64,000 nucleotides of DNA from Pseudorhodobacter sp. MZDSW-24AT (GTDB lineage: Bacteria > Pseudomonadota > Alphaproteobacteria > Rhodobacterales > Rhodobacteraceae), in NCBI RefSeq assembly GCF_002794355.1, contig NZ_PGOI01000007.1, positions 186,001 through 250,000 on the forward strand, written 5' to 3'. A program made the translations under genes and the position numbers. How positions within the stretch are numbered: the stretch's first letter is position 1; each line of letters begins with the position of its first letter. Of the stretch, positions 9,592 through 18,078 are shown piece after piece. The notes under the pieces are model-generated. The model worked only from the letters and a program-made list of their open reading frames with translations, searched no databases and was not told where the DNA came from.

Positions 9592-11322
9592 TCAATTGTC
9601 CTCGAAGGGATCCCATTCATCTTCGACTTCGGGCAGCGCCTCGGCGGCGGCGGCCTGCACCAGATCTTCGGCGGTGCGGATCTCGGCGATCTTGGCACCG
9701 GGGAAGGCCAGCATCACGGCCTGCACCAGCGGGGTTTGCAGCACCTCGGCCTCGGTCTGCAACCGCGCGGCATCGCGGGCTTCGGCGATGGTGGGCTGGC
9801 CGCCCGAAGAGACGACAGAGACACCCCAGCGCTGGCCTGTGAAGGCCTGCAAGCGTTGGCCCAGCCGCGCGGCGAGATCCTGGCTCGCGCGGGGGGCGGG
9901 TTCAAACTCGATCCGGCCGGGGGAATAGCGCACGAGGCGGACGCCTTCCTCGACCTCATAGAGCAGCTTCATGTCCCGCCGGTCGCGGATCAGGGCCACG
10001 ACCTGATCAAAGCTGGCATAGACCACCTGTTCAGCCGCCAGCGCCATCACCTGCCCGGCGCCGTTCATCACTGGCCCGCGCATCGGGGCCGAAGGCGCGC
10101 GCACCATGCCATGCACGGCCCCGCCGCCCGCCGGCGCCCCGCCCGCAACCGGCCCCGGCGCGTTCTGCAAGCGCCGCACCAGCGATTCGGGATCGGGCAG
10201 ATCGGCCACATGCGTCAGCCGGATGATCGCCATTTCGGCGGCCATCATCGCATTGGGGGCCAGCCCCACCTCTTCGATCGCCTTCAAGAGCATCTGCCAC
10301 ATCCGGCTCAGCGACCGCATCGGCAAGGCCTTGGCCATCTCAAGCCCGCGCGCGCGCTCATCCGGCGGGGTGGTCGGGTCTTCGGCGGCCTCGGGCGTGA
10401 TCTTGAGGACGCTGACCCAATGGGTGATCTCGGCCAGATCGCGCAGGATCGCCATCGGATCGGCGCCATCGGCATATTGCCCGGCCACTTCCGTGAGCGC
10501 CGCCGCCGCCTCGCCCTTCATGATCATGTCGAAAAGATCAAGCACACGGCCCCGGTCGGCCAGCCCCAGCATGGCGCGCACTTGCAGCGCGGTGGTTTCC
10601 CCGGCGCCATGGGCGATGGCCTGATCCATCAGGCTCATGGCATCACGGACCGAGCCTTCGGCGGCCCGGGTGATCAGCGCCATGGCATCGGGGGCCAGTT
10701 GCGCGCCTTCCAGCGCGGCCACCTTGGACAGATGCGCCATCATCACCTCGGGCTCGATCCGCTTGAGGTCGAACCGCTGACAGCGCGAAAGCACGGTGAC
10801 CGGCACCTTGCGGATCTCGGTGGTGGCGAAGATGAATTTCACATGCGCCGGCGGCTCTTCCAGCGTTTTGAGCAGCGCGTTGAAGGCACTGGTCGAAAGC
10901 ATGTGCACTTCGTCGATGATGTAAATCTTATAGCGCGCGCTGGCGGCGCGGTAATGCACCGAATCGATGATCTCACGGATATCGCCCACCCCGGTGCGCG
11001 AGGCCGCGTCCATCTCCATCACATCGACATGGCGGCCTTCGGCGATGGCGCGGCAAGGTTCGCACTGGCCACAAGGCTCGGTCGTGGGGCCGCCGCTGCC
11101 ATCGGGGCCCACACAGTTCAGCCCCTTGGCGATGATCCGCGCCGTGGTGGTCTTGCCCACCCCGCGCACCCCTGTCATCACAAAGGCATGGGCGATGCGG
11201 TCGGCGGCAAAGGCGTTCTTGAGCGTGCGCACCATCGCCTCTTGCCCGATCAGATCGGCAAAGGTGGCGGGGCGGTATTTCCGCGCCAGAACCTGATAGG
11301 ATTTGTCGGGGCTGTCAGACAT
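9592..11322 (-). CDS. dnaX: DNA polymerase III subunits gamma/tau
   Basis: DnaX is the AAA+ clamp-loader subunit of the replicative polymerase. The 576-residue protein has Walker A GVRGVGKT near residue 55, a zinc site ending in CGQCEPC, a Walker B IIDEVHML, and the sensor-1 motif FATTEI. After about residue 360 comes the tau-type C-terminal part with a Gly/Ala/Pro linker and an acidic end. A programmed frameshift site for gamma, as in E. coli, is not evident. It heads the dnaX-ybaB-recR operon and is divergent from the small phosphatase gene, with a 71-bp shared upstream region. Confidence 0.96.
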   Translation of the reverse strand: MSDSPDKSYQVLARKYRPATFADLIGQEAMVRTLKNAFAADRIAHAFVMTGVRGVGKTTTARIIAKGLNCVGPDGSGGPTTEPCGQCEPCRAIAEGRHVDVMEMDAASRTGVGDIREIIDSVHYRAASARYKIYIIDEVHMLSTSAFNALLKTLEEPPAHVKFIFATTEIRKVPVTVLSRCQRFDLKRIEPEVMMAHLSKVAALEGAQLAPDAMALITRAAEGSVRDAMSLMDQAIAHGAGETTALQVRAMLGLADRGRVLDLFDMIMKGEAAAALTEVAGQYADGADPMAILRDLAEITHWVSVLKITPEAAEDPTTPPDERARGLEMAKALPMRSLSRMWQMLLKAIEEVGLAPNAMMAAEMAIIRLTHVADLPDPESLVRRLQNAPGPVAGGAPAGGGAVHGMVRAPSAPMRGPVMNGAGQVMALAAEQVVYASFDQVVALIRDRRDMKLLYEVEEGVRLVRYSPGRIEFEPAPRASQDLAARLGQRLQAFTGQRWGVSVVSSGGQPTIAEARDAARLQTEAEVLQTPLVQAVMLAFPGAKIAEIRTAEDLVQAAAAEALPEVEDEWDPFEDN

Positions 11323-11393
11323 AATGCGTTCCGGGGGTGACTTGCCCCCAACCTAGGCGCTCCCGCCGCCCGCGTCCACCCGAAGGCCCGACG

Positions 11394-11873
11394 ATGACCC
11401 TTGAGATTGCAGAAATACCGGCGCTTGGCGGCACGCTGGCGCTGTGCCCGATGCCGGGGCGACAGGGTGATTACGCGGGCGACCTTGCCCGCCTGCGCGA
11501 CTGGCGGCCCGCGCTGGTGCTGACGATGACCTCACGGCTGGAACTGGCCACCAAAGGGGCGGGCAACCTGCCCGCCGATCTGGCGGCGGCGGGCATTGCG
11601 TGGTGCCATCTGCCGGTCCCGGATTTCGGCACCCCTAAAGCGGACACCGCCGCACTTTGGCCCAAGGCTTCGGCACAGGCGCGCGCCCTCCTCGCGGGCG
11701 GGGGCCGGGTGCTCGCGCATTGCATGGGCGGTTGCGGCCGGTCGGGCATGGCGGTGCTGCGCCTGTTGGTCGAGGGCGGCGAAGACCCCGACACCGCCTT
11801 GGCCCGCCTGCGCGCCGCGCGCTCTTGCGCGGTGGAAACCAAGGCGCAACAGCGTTGGGCAAGCGCGCGCTAA
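11394..11873 (+). CDS. Dual-specificity/tyrosine phosphatase family protein
   Basis: The 159-residue protein carries the Cys-based phosphatase signature HC(X5)R at residues 109-116 (HCMGGCGRSG), where Cys110 is the expected nucleophile and Arg116 the phosphate-binding residue. A candidate general acid is Asp in the PVPDFGTP loop about 30 residues before it, which fits the WPD-like loop of this superfamily. The ATG at 11394 is chosen over an in-frame upstream ATG at 11337 that would add a Pro/Arg-rich stretch overlapping the divergent dnaX promoter region. The substrate is unknown; it may act on protein phosphotyrosine or on small phosphorylated molecules. Confidence 0.8.
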   Translation: MTLEIAEIPALGGTLALCPMPGRQGDYAGDLARLRDWRPALVLTMTSRLELATKGAGNLPADLAAAGIAWCHLPVPDFGTPKADTAALWPKASAQARALLAGGGRVLAHCMGGCGRSGMAVLRLLVEGGEDPDTALARLRAARSCAVETKAQQRWASAR

Positions 11874-11875
11874 AC

Positions 11876-11922
11876 CCTTTCATCTGTTCTAAAATATCCC
11901 CGCCGGAGGCTCCCGCAGGTGC
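11876..11922 (+). repeat. Dispersed intergenic repeat, copy A
   Basis: This 47-bp stretch in the convergent gap between the phosphatase gene and rlmH contains TCTAAAATATCCCCGCCGG and GGAGGCTCCC. It resembles copies at 48302-48343 and 54286-54323: a pyrimidine-rich lead (CACCTTT or CCCTTTC), then an AAATA(C/T)(T/C)CCC core, then a GGAG-containing palindrome. It is the most divergent of the three. Confidence 0.55.
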
Positions 11923-11931
11923 AACCCGTGC

Positions 11932-12402
11932 TCAGGCCCGATGATAGGGCGCCCCCGCCAGGATCGAGGCGGCGCGGTAGAGCTGTTCGCAGAGCATCAC
12001 CCGCACCAGCATATGCGGCCAGACCATCTTGCCAAAGCTGAGCGAGGCATCGGCCCGTGCCCGCAAGCCCGGGTCGATCCCATCCGCGCCGCCGATGACA
12101 AAGGCCAGATCCTGCCGCCCTTCGTCGCGCCAGCGCGCGAGCATGGTGGCAAAGTCGGGGCTGCTGACCAGCGCGCCGCGTTCGTCCAGCGTCACCATCA
12201 GGGCGCCCGCAGGCACTGCGCGGGCCAGAAGCTCGGCCTCGGCGGCCATGCCGCCGCCGCGCTTGTCCTCGACCTCATGCGTGCTGAGCGGGCCAAGCGA
12301 GAGGGCGCGCCCCGAACGGTCGAATCGGGTGGTGTAATCGTCGATCAAGGCCCGCTCGGGGCCGGTGCGAAGCCGGCCCACAGCGCAAAGATGCAGGCGC
12401 AT
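11932..12402 (-). CDS. rlmH: 23S rRNA (pseudouridine1915-N3)-methyltransferase RlmH
   Basis: RlmH methylates N3 of pseudouridine 1915 in helix 69 of 23S rRNA. The 156-residue length equals the family norm. The SPOUT-fold hallmarks are visible: the LDERG strand, the SAM-binding FVIGGADG loop, SLS-type region and the C-terminal LCEQLYRA...PYHR tail. The ATG at 12402 gives the canonical MRLHLCAVGR start; an in-frame extension upstream would run into rsfS. It lies 4 bp after rsfS and is co-transcribed with it, as in many bacteria. Confidence 0.96.
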   Translation of the reverse strand: MRLHLCAVGRLRTGPERALIDDYTTRFDRSGRALSLGPLSTHEVEDKRGGGMAAEAELLARAVPAGALMVTLDERGALVSSPDFATMLARWRDEGRQDLAFVIGGADGIDPGLRARADASLSFGKMVWPHMLVRVMLCEQLYRAASILAGAPYHRA

Positions 12403-12406
12403 GGGA

Positions 12407-12841
12407 TCAGACGACCGACCCGCGCAGGGCATCGCCCGAAGGCAGCCACATCTTTTCCAGCTGATAGAACTCGCGCACTTCCGGGCGGAAGACATGGACG
12501 ATCACGTCGCCGGTGTCGATCAGCACCCAATCGCCGGTTTCCTTGCCTTCCATCTTGCAGACAAGGCCAAAGCTTTGCTTCACGCGGTCGGCGAGCTTTT
12601 CGGCAATCGCCGCCACCTGTCGGGACGACCGCCCCGAGCAGATCACCATGTAATCGGCCACGTCCGAGCGGCCGCGCAGGTCGATCTGCACGACCTGTTC
12701 GGCCTTGTCGTCTTCGACCGAGGCGAGCACTGTTTGCAGCAACTCATCGGCGGTGTAATCCGGGGCGCTTGCGCGGTTGGCCCGGGGTCCGACCGGCAGC
12801 CCGGTCGCAGGATCTGAGTGAGACAGGACATCGTCCTCCAT
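12407..12841 (-). CDS. rsfS: Ribosome silencing factor RsfS
   Basis: RsfS (RsfA/Iojap, 144 residues) binds uL14 and blocks subunit joining under nutrient limitation. The family core is clear: DDKAEQVVQIDL, DYMVICSGRSSRQV, GDWVLIDTGDVIVHVF and the C-terminal REFYQLEKMW. About 30 residues of Ala/Pro-rich N-terminal extension precede the core, as in other Rhodobacteraceae. It precedes rlmH by 4 bp; the gene upstream is on the other strand (leuC). Confidence 0.95.
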   Translation of the reverse strand: MEDDVLSHSDPATGLPVGPRANRASAPDYTADELLQTVLASVEDDKAEQVVQIDLRGRSDVADYMVICSGRSSRQVAAIAEKLADRVKQSFGLVCKMEGKETGDWVLIDTGDVIVHVFRPEVREFYQLEKMWLPSGDALRGSVV

Positions 12842-13201
12842 CTGACGCGCCGATCCATCCCCGGCGCCGGGACACCCCGAAAGGTAGCACCCTTGGGTGT
12901 CAACCTCAACAAAGCGGGCAAGCCGGGGTGCATAGCGCCGATCCGCCGCCTGCGCAAGGCAAGAAGGGCCGCAGGCCGTGCCGCGCGACCAAGAGAACCT
13001 TGCCTGACGCGGCGTTTGGGCGTATCAAGCGCGCCATGACCGGGTTCATCTATTTCAACATCACCGACCATGCGCGGCTGCCAGCCCGCTTTTTCGGCAT
13101 GACCCGCACGGTGCTTGCGCGGCTGTGAAACGGCCCGCCTTGCGCGCCGCTGGCGCGCGCCCTTCGCTATTCCCAAGCCATCCCAAGATAAGGTGAGAGC
13201 C
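12842..13201. other. Intergenic region between rsfS and leuC
   Basis: This 360-bp divergent gap must hold the promoters of rsfS-rlmH and of leuC. A GC hairpin (GCGCGCC-GCT-GGCGCGC, 13142-13158) lies 44 bp before the leuC start but has no T run. A 30-codon ATG frame at 13036-13128 is present on the plus strand; it is not Leu-rich and has no good ribosome-binding site. I see no recognisable operator. Confidence 0.6.
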
Positions 13202-14620
13202 ATGACCGCTCCGCGTACGCTTTACGACAAGATCTGGGACGATCACGTCGTCCATCAGGCCGAAGACGGCACCTGCCTTTTGTATATCGACCGCCATCTG
13301 GTGCATGAAGTCACCAGCCCGCAGGCTTTTGAAGGCCTGCGGATGACCGGGCGCCGCGTGCGCGCGCCCGAAAAAACCATCGCGGTGCCCGATCACAACG
13401 TGCCCACCACGCTGGACCGCGCCAATGCGGCCACGATGACCGAAGACAGCCGCGTGCAGGTGGCCGCGCTGGACAAGAACGCCAAGGACTTCGGGATCAA
13501 CTATTATCCGGTGTCCGATGTGCGTCAGGGCATCGTGCATATCGTGGGCCCCGAACAAGGCTGGACCCTGCCCGGCATGACGGTGGTGTGCGGTGACAGC
13601 CACACGGCCACGCATGGCGCCTTTGGGTCGCTCGCGCATGGCATCGGCACCTCGGAAGTCGAGCATGTGCTGGCCACGCAGACGCTGATTCAGCGCAAGG
13701 GCAAGAACATGAAGGTGGAGATCACCGGCAGCTTGCGCCCCGGTGTGACCGCGAAAGACATCACCCTGTCGGTGATCGGCGCCACCGGCACCGCAGGCGG
13801 CACCGGCTATGTGATCGAATATTGCGGGCAGGCGATCCGCGAGCTTTCCATGGAAGGCCGGATGACCGTGTGCAACATGGCCATCGAAGGCGGTGCGCGC
13901 GCCGGCCTGATTGCGCCGGATGAAAAGACCTTTGCCTATTGCATGGGCCGCCCGCATGCGCCCAAAGGCGCCGCTTGGGAGGCGGCAGTGGCCTATTGGA
14001 AGACGCTGTTCTCGGATGAGGGCGCGCATTGGGACAAGGTCGTCACCCTGCGCGGTGAGGATATCGCCCCCGTCGTCACTTGGGGCACCAGCCCCGAGGA
14101 CGTGCTGCCGATCACCGGCACCGTGCCCGCGCCCAGCGATTTCACCGGTGGCAAGGTCGAGGCGGCGGCGCGCAGTCTGGACTACATGGGTCTGACCCCG
14201 GGTCAGAAACTGTCGGACATCGCGATTGACACCGTGTTCATCGGGTCTTGCACCAATGGCCGGATCGAAGATCTGCGCGCGGCGGCCGAGATCCTGAAAG
14301 GCCGCAAGATCAAGGTGAAACGCGCGATGGTGGTGCCGGGTTCGGGCCTTGTGCGGGCACAGGCGGAAGAAGAAGGTCTGGCACAGATCTTCATCGATGC
14401 GGGCTTTGAATGGCGGCTTGCGGGCTGTTCCATGTGCCTTGCGATGAACCCGGACCAGTTGGCCCCAGGCGAGCGCTGTGCCGCCACGTCGAACCGCAAC
14501 TTCGAAGGCCGTCAGGGCCGTGGCGGGCGCACGCATCTGATGTCGCCCGCGATGGCGGCGGCCGCGGCGATCACCGGGCATCTGACCGATGTGCGCGAGA
14601 TGATGGCGGAAGCCGTCTGA
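13202..14620 (+). CDS. leuC: 3-isopropylmalate dehydratase large subunit
   Basis: LeuC (472 residues) with LeuD isomerises 2-isopropylmalate to 3-isopropylmalate in leucine biosynthesis. It is an aconitase-superfamily protein; the 4Fe-4S ligands are Cys in GSCTNGR and the pair in CSMCLAMN, and [14 protein letters not shown] is the aconitase signature 1 region. The ATG at 13202 follows an AAGGTGAGAG site; it gives the standard [13 protein letters not shown] start. leuD is 715 bp downstream, separated by an unrelated gene on the opposite strand. Confidence 0.98.
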   Translation: MTAPRTLYDKIWDDHVVHQAEDGTCLLYIDRHLVHEVTSPQAFEGLRMTGRRVRAPEKTIAVPDHNVPTTLDRANAATMTEDSRVQVAALDKNAKDFGINYYPVSDVRQGIVHIVGPEQGWTLPGMTVVCGDSHTATHGAFGSLAHGIGTSEVEHVLATQTLIQRKGKNMKVEITGSLRPGVTAKDITLSVIGATGTAGGTGYVIEYCGQAIRELSMEGRMTVCNMAIEGGARAGLIAPDEKTFAYCMGRPHAPKGAAWEAAVAYWKTLFSDEGAHWDKVVTLRGEDIAPVVTWGTSPEDVLPITGTVPAPSDFTGGKVEAAARSLDYMGLTPGQKLSDIAIDTVFIGSCTNGRIEDLRAAAEILKGRKIKVKRAMVVPGSGLVRAQAEEEGLAQIFIDAGFEWRLAGCSMCLAMNPDQLAPGERCAATSNRNFEGRQGRGGRTHLMSPAMAAAAAITGHLTDVREMMAEAV

Positions 14621-14646
14621 GCCTTCGGGACAAGGATCGCGCGGCC

Positions 14647-15243
14647 CTAGCGGCGGCGCGGTCCTTTCCGCAACAGCAGGACCAGCGCGTTCAGCGCGAT
14701 CATGACCAGACCTGTCAGTTCGAAGATCACGTTGAACCGCACATCCCCGACCCGCAGATTGATGATCTCGTCAAAATGATGAAACCCGACCGCCCGGAAG
14801 GCCACGAAGCCAGACACGACGATCAGGCCCAGCAGGGCCAGAGCGTTGCGCCGCAGGTCGCGTCGCATCAGATACAGGCTGGTGGCGAGAAGCAGCAGGA
14901 TCACGGCAAGCAAGGCCATGATCACGCCGCGCTGCACACCGCGGCGGTCTTCGTACCAGCCTTGCTGGTGGGCGATGCAGCGGCCGGTGGCCGTGAGCAG
15001 GGATTGCAGGTCGAGTTGCTTGTTGAGGGCCAGAAAGGCCATGGCGATGCAGATCACGCCCCAGAACAGCTGCGCGCGGCGGGAGCCGCCCCGGCTGCGG
15101 AGCACCACCCGCAACGCCAGAAGCGCGCAGAGGGCATAGGCCGCCACCGTGCCCCAGCCCCAGATCGTGGGATCTCCGATCGTCGGCGACCAGCGGTTGA
15201 AGGCGCAGGTGCGCAGCAGGGACAGGTCGATGGTCTGAAACAT
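14647..15243 (-). CDS. Conserved integral membrane protein of unknown function
   Basis: The 198-residue protein has about five hydrophobic segments (near residues 28-45, 58-75, 108-127, 135-152 and 170-190). Between segments two and three is a loop with two Cys-containing or charged stretches (ATGRCIAHQQGWYEDRRGVQRG). A HHFDEIINL motif follows segment four. No enzyme motif is recognised. Similar proteins beside leuC/leuD in Rhodobacteraceae are sometimes mislabelled isopropylmalate isomerase because of position; nothing in the sequence supports that. It is encoded antisense to the leu genes, between leuC and leuD. Confidence 0.75.
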   Translation of the reverse strand: MFQTIDLSLLRTCAFNRWSPTIGDPTIWGWGTVAAYALCALLALRVVLRSRGGSRRAQLFWGVICIAMAFLALNKQLDLQSLLTATGRCIAHQQGWYEDRRGVQRGVIMALLAVILLLLATSLYLMRRDLRRNALALLGLIVVSGFVAFRAVGFHHFDEIINLRVGDVRFNVIFELTGLVMIALNALVLLLRKGPRRR

Positions 15244-15335
15244 AAAGCTCTGCGATCCGGTTCGGGTCGCGCCATCCTAACAGCGCCGGCTGCATAGCCA
15301 AGCCCCGCCGGCACCCAGCATCAAGGACCCCACCC

Positions 15336-15941
15336 ATGGACAAATTTACCACACTGACCGGCATCGCGGCCCCCATGCCGCTGGTGAACATCGACACCGA
15401 CATGATCATTCCCAAGCAGTTCCTGAAGACCATCCAGCGCTCGGGCCTTGGCAAGAACCTGTTTGACGAGATGCGCTACACGCAAGACGGGCAGGAGATT
15501 CCCGACTTCGTGCTGAACCAGCCCGCCTATCGCAATGCGGAAATCATCGTGGCGGGCGACAATTTCGGCTGCGGGTCGTCGCGCGAGCATGCGCCTTGGG
15601 CGCTGCTGGATTTCGGCATCCGCTGCGTGATTTCCACCAGCTTTGCCGACATCTTCTATAACAACTGCTTCAAGAACGGCATTCTGCCGATCGTGATGCC
15701 GCAAGAGGTGGTGGATGTGCTGATGGCCGATGCCCGCAAGGGGGCCAATGCGCGGGTCACCGTGGATCTGGTGACGCAGACCGTGACGACCTCGGACGGG
15801 CAGAGCTTTGGCTTTGAGGTCGACGCCCACCGCAAGCATTGCCTGCTGAACGGGTTGGACGATATCGGGCTGACCCTGGAAAAGGCGGCGGCGATCGACA
15901 GCTTCGAGGCCAAGAACGCCACGCTGCGCCCTTGGGCCTGA
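15336..15941 (+). CDS. leuD: 3-isopropylmalate dehydratase small subunit
   Basis: LeuD (201 residues) is the swivelling small subunit that partners LeuC. The family marks are [14 protein letters not shown] near the N-terminus, [17 protein letters not shown] near residue 75, and [17 protein letters not shown]. The ATG at 15336 gives the standard start. It is followed by a hairpin terminator, so it is probably transcribed separately from the membrane protein and leuB further on. Confidence 0.98.
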   Translation: MDKFTTLTGIAAPMPLVNIDTDMIIPKQFLKTIQRSGLGKNLFDEMRYTQDGQEIPDFVLNQPAYRNAEIIVAGDNFGCGSSREHAPWALLDFGIRCVISTSFADIFYNNCFKNGILPIVMPQEVVDVLMADARKGANARVTVDLVTQTVTTSDGQSFGFEVDAHRKHCLLNGLDDIGLTLEKAAAIDSFEAKNATLRPWA

Positions 15942-15964
15942 AAATCCTTGAACCACAACATCTT

Positions 15965-15996
15965 GGGCTGCCCTCTGGGGCGGCCCTTTTGTTTTC
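15965..15996 (+). terminator. Intrinsic terminator after leuD
   Basis: GGGCTGCCCT pairs with GGGGCGGCCC across a short CT loop (10 bp with G-U pairs) and is followed by TTTTGTTTTC. It lies 24 bp after the leuD stop. Confidence 0.85.
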
Positions 15997-16197
15997 GCCC
16001 CTCTGATGCAATCCTGCGACACATTGGCCGCGAATGTGCCACAATAATTAATCACACAAGTCCAAGGCATTGCGAGGTGACACGAAAGAAGGCACAAATT
16101 GGGCGAGATTGAGGCGAGCCGTCACAATGGCGGTAAGATCCTCGGAACAAGGCTCCGGCACAGAATCGGGTCCAACCGGGTAAAGGGTAACAGAACT

Positions 16198-17043
16198 GTG
16201 GTCTCGCGATTCTCGGGGGCAATTTTGCGCGCCATGCTGGTGATGGGGGTTGTGGTGACACCCTCTGTCCTCATCAGCGACGTGTCGATGGATGCCCGCC
16301 AGATGGCCGCGCTGGTGGCCCTGTTCGCCGGGATGCTGACCTTTGTCGAATACAACACCGCCGCCCCCAGCCTGATCGAGTTCCGCGATGCGCCGCCGTT
16401 CAACCGTGTGCGTCTGGCGATGCTGTTTGCCACCGTCTTTTGCCTGTCGGTGATGGAATCGGGCAGCGCCGGGGCCAACAGCCTGAGCGCGCTGGTGCAG
16501 GCGATTGGCCATCTGATCGGGCAATCGATGGATTTCCCCTATTCTCCGGTGCGGCTGGCCAAGCTGATGCTGGCCGAAAGCGCCACGCCCGAGCAGGTGC
16601 AGGCGGTGCGGGATGCGGCGGGGCTGGCTTATCTTACCTCTCTCATCTCCCTGTCGGTGTTTGTGATCTTGTTGAAATCCGGCAGCTGGCCGCTGCGCGA
16701 CCGGGTGTTCAACGTGTGGATCAACCTGCCCACCTTTGACCCGACCGCAGGCGATCTGGTCGACCGGCTGGAGCGCGATGGCCGTATCAATATTGCACTG
16801 GGCTTTCTGATTCCTTTCATCATTCCGTTTATCGTCAGCGTGACCTCGGCCGGGATCAACCCCGACTGGATGACCGCATCGCAAACTCTGGTCTGGATGA
16901 TGACAGCATGGGCCTTTTTGCCTGCAAGCCTGTTCATGCGCGGGATCGCGCTGGGGCGGATCGCCGAAATGGTCCGCGATGTGCGCCGCGCGCAAGTGGC
17001 GCGCGACCGCTCCGCCACCTCGCGCGCGTCGCGGGTGTTCTGA
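16198..17043 (+). CDS. Conserved integral membrane protein of unknown function
   Basis: The 281-residue protein has about six hydrophobic segments, beginning with AILRAMLVMGVVV just after the start and ending with one around LVWMMTAWAFLPASLFM, then a basic C-terminus. No catalytic motif or transporter signature is recognised. The GTG at 16198 is preferred because an AAAGGG site lies about 8 bp upstream and the hydrophobic part begins at once; an in-frame TTG at 16099 would add 33 polar residues. The 256-bp gap before it holds the leuD terminator and an A/T-rich patch (AATAATTAATCAC, near 16042). The nuclease-family gene follows and overlaps its 3' end. Confidence 0.7.
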   Translation: MVSRFSGAILRAMLVMGVVVTPSVLISDVSMDARQMAALVALFAGMLTFVEYNTAAPSLIEFRDAPPFNRVRLAMLFATVFCLSVMESGSAGANSLSALVQAIGHLIGQSMDFPYSPVRLAKLMLAESATPEQVQAVRDAAGLAYLTSLISLSVFVILLKSGSWPLRDRVFNVWINLPTFDPTAGDLVDRLERDGRINIALGFLIPFIIPFIVSVTSAGINPDWMTASQTLVWMMTAWAFLPASLFMRGIALGRIAEMVRDVRRAQVARDRSATSRASRVF

Positions 17044-17993
17044 TCGCATGGGCCGGGCCCTGCGGGGCCGAGCCTGTGCGGCTGGCCTATTGGAACACCG
17101 ATCTGAACCGCGACGGGCCGGGGCTTTTGCTGCGCGATCTGGAAAAGACTGCCGACCCAACCCAAGACTCCGCCTCTGACTTGCGCGTGGCCACAGCGGT
17201 GATTGCCGCCTTGCAGGCCGATGTGCTGGTGATTTCGGGATTTGACTATGATGCCGGGGGGCTGGCGCTGGCGGCGCTGAATCGGGGGCTGCCGCAGCCC
17301 TATCCGCATCTGGTGCCGTTGCGGCCCAACACCGGGGTGGCCAGCGGCTTTGATCTGGATGGCAACGGGCGGCGGGGCGAGGCGCGCGATGCGCTGGGCC
17401 ATGGCCGCTTTCCGGGCGAAGGCGGCCTGGCGATTCTGTCGCGGCTGCCGGTGGATGCGGCGGCGGGGGCGGATCATTCGGGCCTGTTGTGGCGCGATCT
17501 GCCGGGGGCCGATCTGCCCCCCCTGCCCGCCGGCGCGGCGGAGGTTTTGCCGCTGTCCACGACCGGGCATCATGACACAGCGCTGGTGCTGCCCGATGGC
17601 CGCCGCCTGCATCTGCTGACATGGCACGCAACGCCCCCGGCCTTTGACGGGCCCGAGGGGCGGAATGTGAAGCGCAACCATGACGAAACGGCGTTCTGGC
17701 TGCATCTTCTGGACAGCCCGCAAGCGCCGCCGCCGCCCTTTGTGCTGATCGGGCAGGCCAATCTGGACCCGGACAAGGGCAACGGCGATGCGTCAGCCCT
17801 GCGCGCGCTGCTTTCCGATGCGCGGGTGCAGGATGTGCTGGCGGGCGATACGGTGGATTATGGCGGCGCGCTGGGGCCGTTGCGGGTGGCCTATATCCTG
17901 CCCTCGGCGGGGATCACGGTCACGGCGGCGGGCCATGCCCCGCAGCCGGAGGGGGCGCGGCACCATCCGATCTGGGTGGAAATAAGCCCCTGA
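16908..17993 (+). CDS. Endonuclease/exonuclease/phosphatase family protein
   Basis: The mature part begins near AEPVRLAYWNTDL and shows the EEP fold order: a Leu-rich strand with an Asn in place of the first metal ligand region, LQADVLVISGFD, RDALGHGRFPGEGGLAILSRLP, and FVLIGQANLDPDKG. A signal-peptide-like stretch (RPLRHLARVAGVLIAW then GPCGA) precedes it, so it is probably exported. The start is uncertain: the only in-frame ATG is at 16908, inside the upstream membrane gene; no ATG, GTG or TTG lies nearer the signal peptide. A CTG at 17040 is possible. Residues seen are consistent with a phosphodiesterase, but the Glu expected in LQEVD-type motifs is not obvious, so activity is unsure. Confidence 0.7.
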   Translation: MGLFACKPVHARDRAGADRRNGPRCAPRASGARPLRHLARVAGVLIAWAGPCGAEPVRLAYWNTDLNRDGPGLLLRDLEKTADPTQDSASDLRVATAVIAALQADVLVISGFDYDAGGLALAALNRGLPQPYPHLVPLRPNTGVASGFDLDGNGRRGEARDALGHGRFPGEGGLAILSRLPVDAAAGADHSGLLWRDLPGADLPPLPAGAAEVLPLSTTGHHDTALVLPDGRRLHLLTWHATPPAFDGPEGRNVKRNHDETAFWLHLLDSPQAPPPPFVLIGQANLDPDKGNGDASALRALLSDARVQDVLAGDTVDYGGALGPLRVAYILPSAGITVTAAGHAPQPEGARHHPIWVEISP

Positions 17994-18078
17994 GGGCCTG
18001 CTTTCCCCAAGGACCGCTTGACCCTGTGCGGCCCATTGGCTACGCCGCTGCCAACCCGTCAGACAGGAGCCTTTTGAT

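Noticed and set aside
13036-13128. A 30-codon frame before leuC as a leader peptide
   Set aside because: It has few Leu codons, no good ribosome-binding site and no attenuator with a T run after it.
14647-15243. Isopropylmalate isomerase label for the membrane protein
   Set aside because: It has hydrophobic segments and none of the aconitase-fold motifs.
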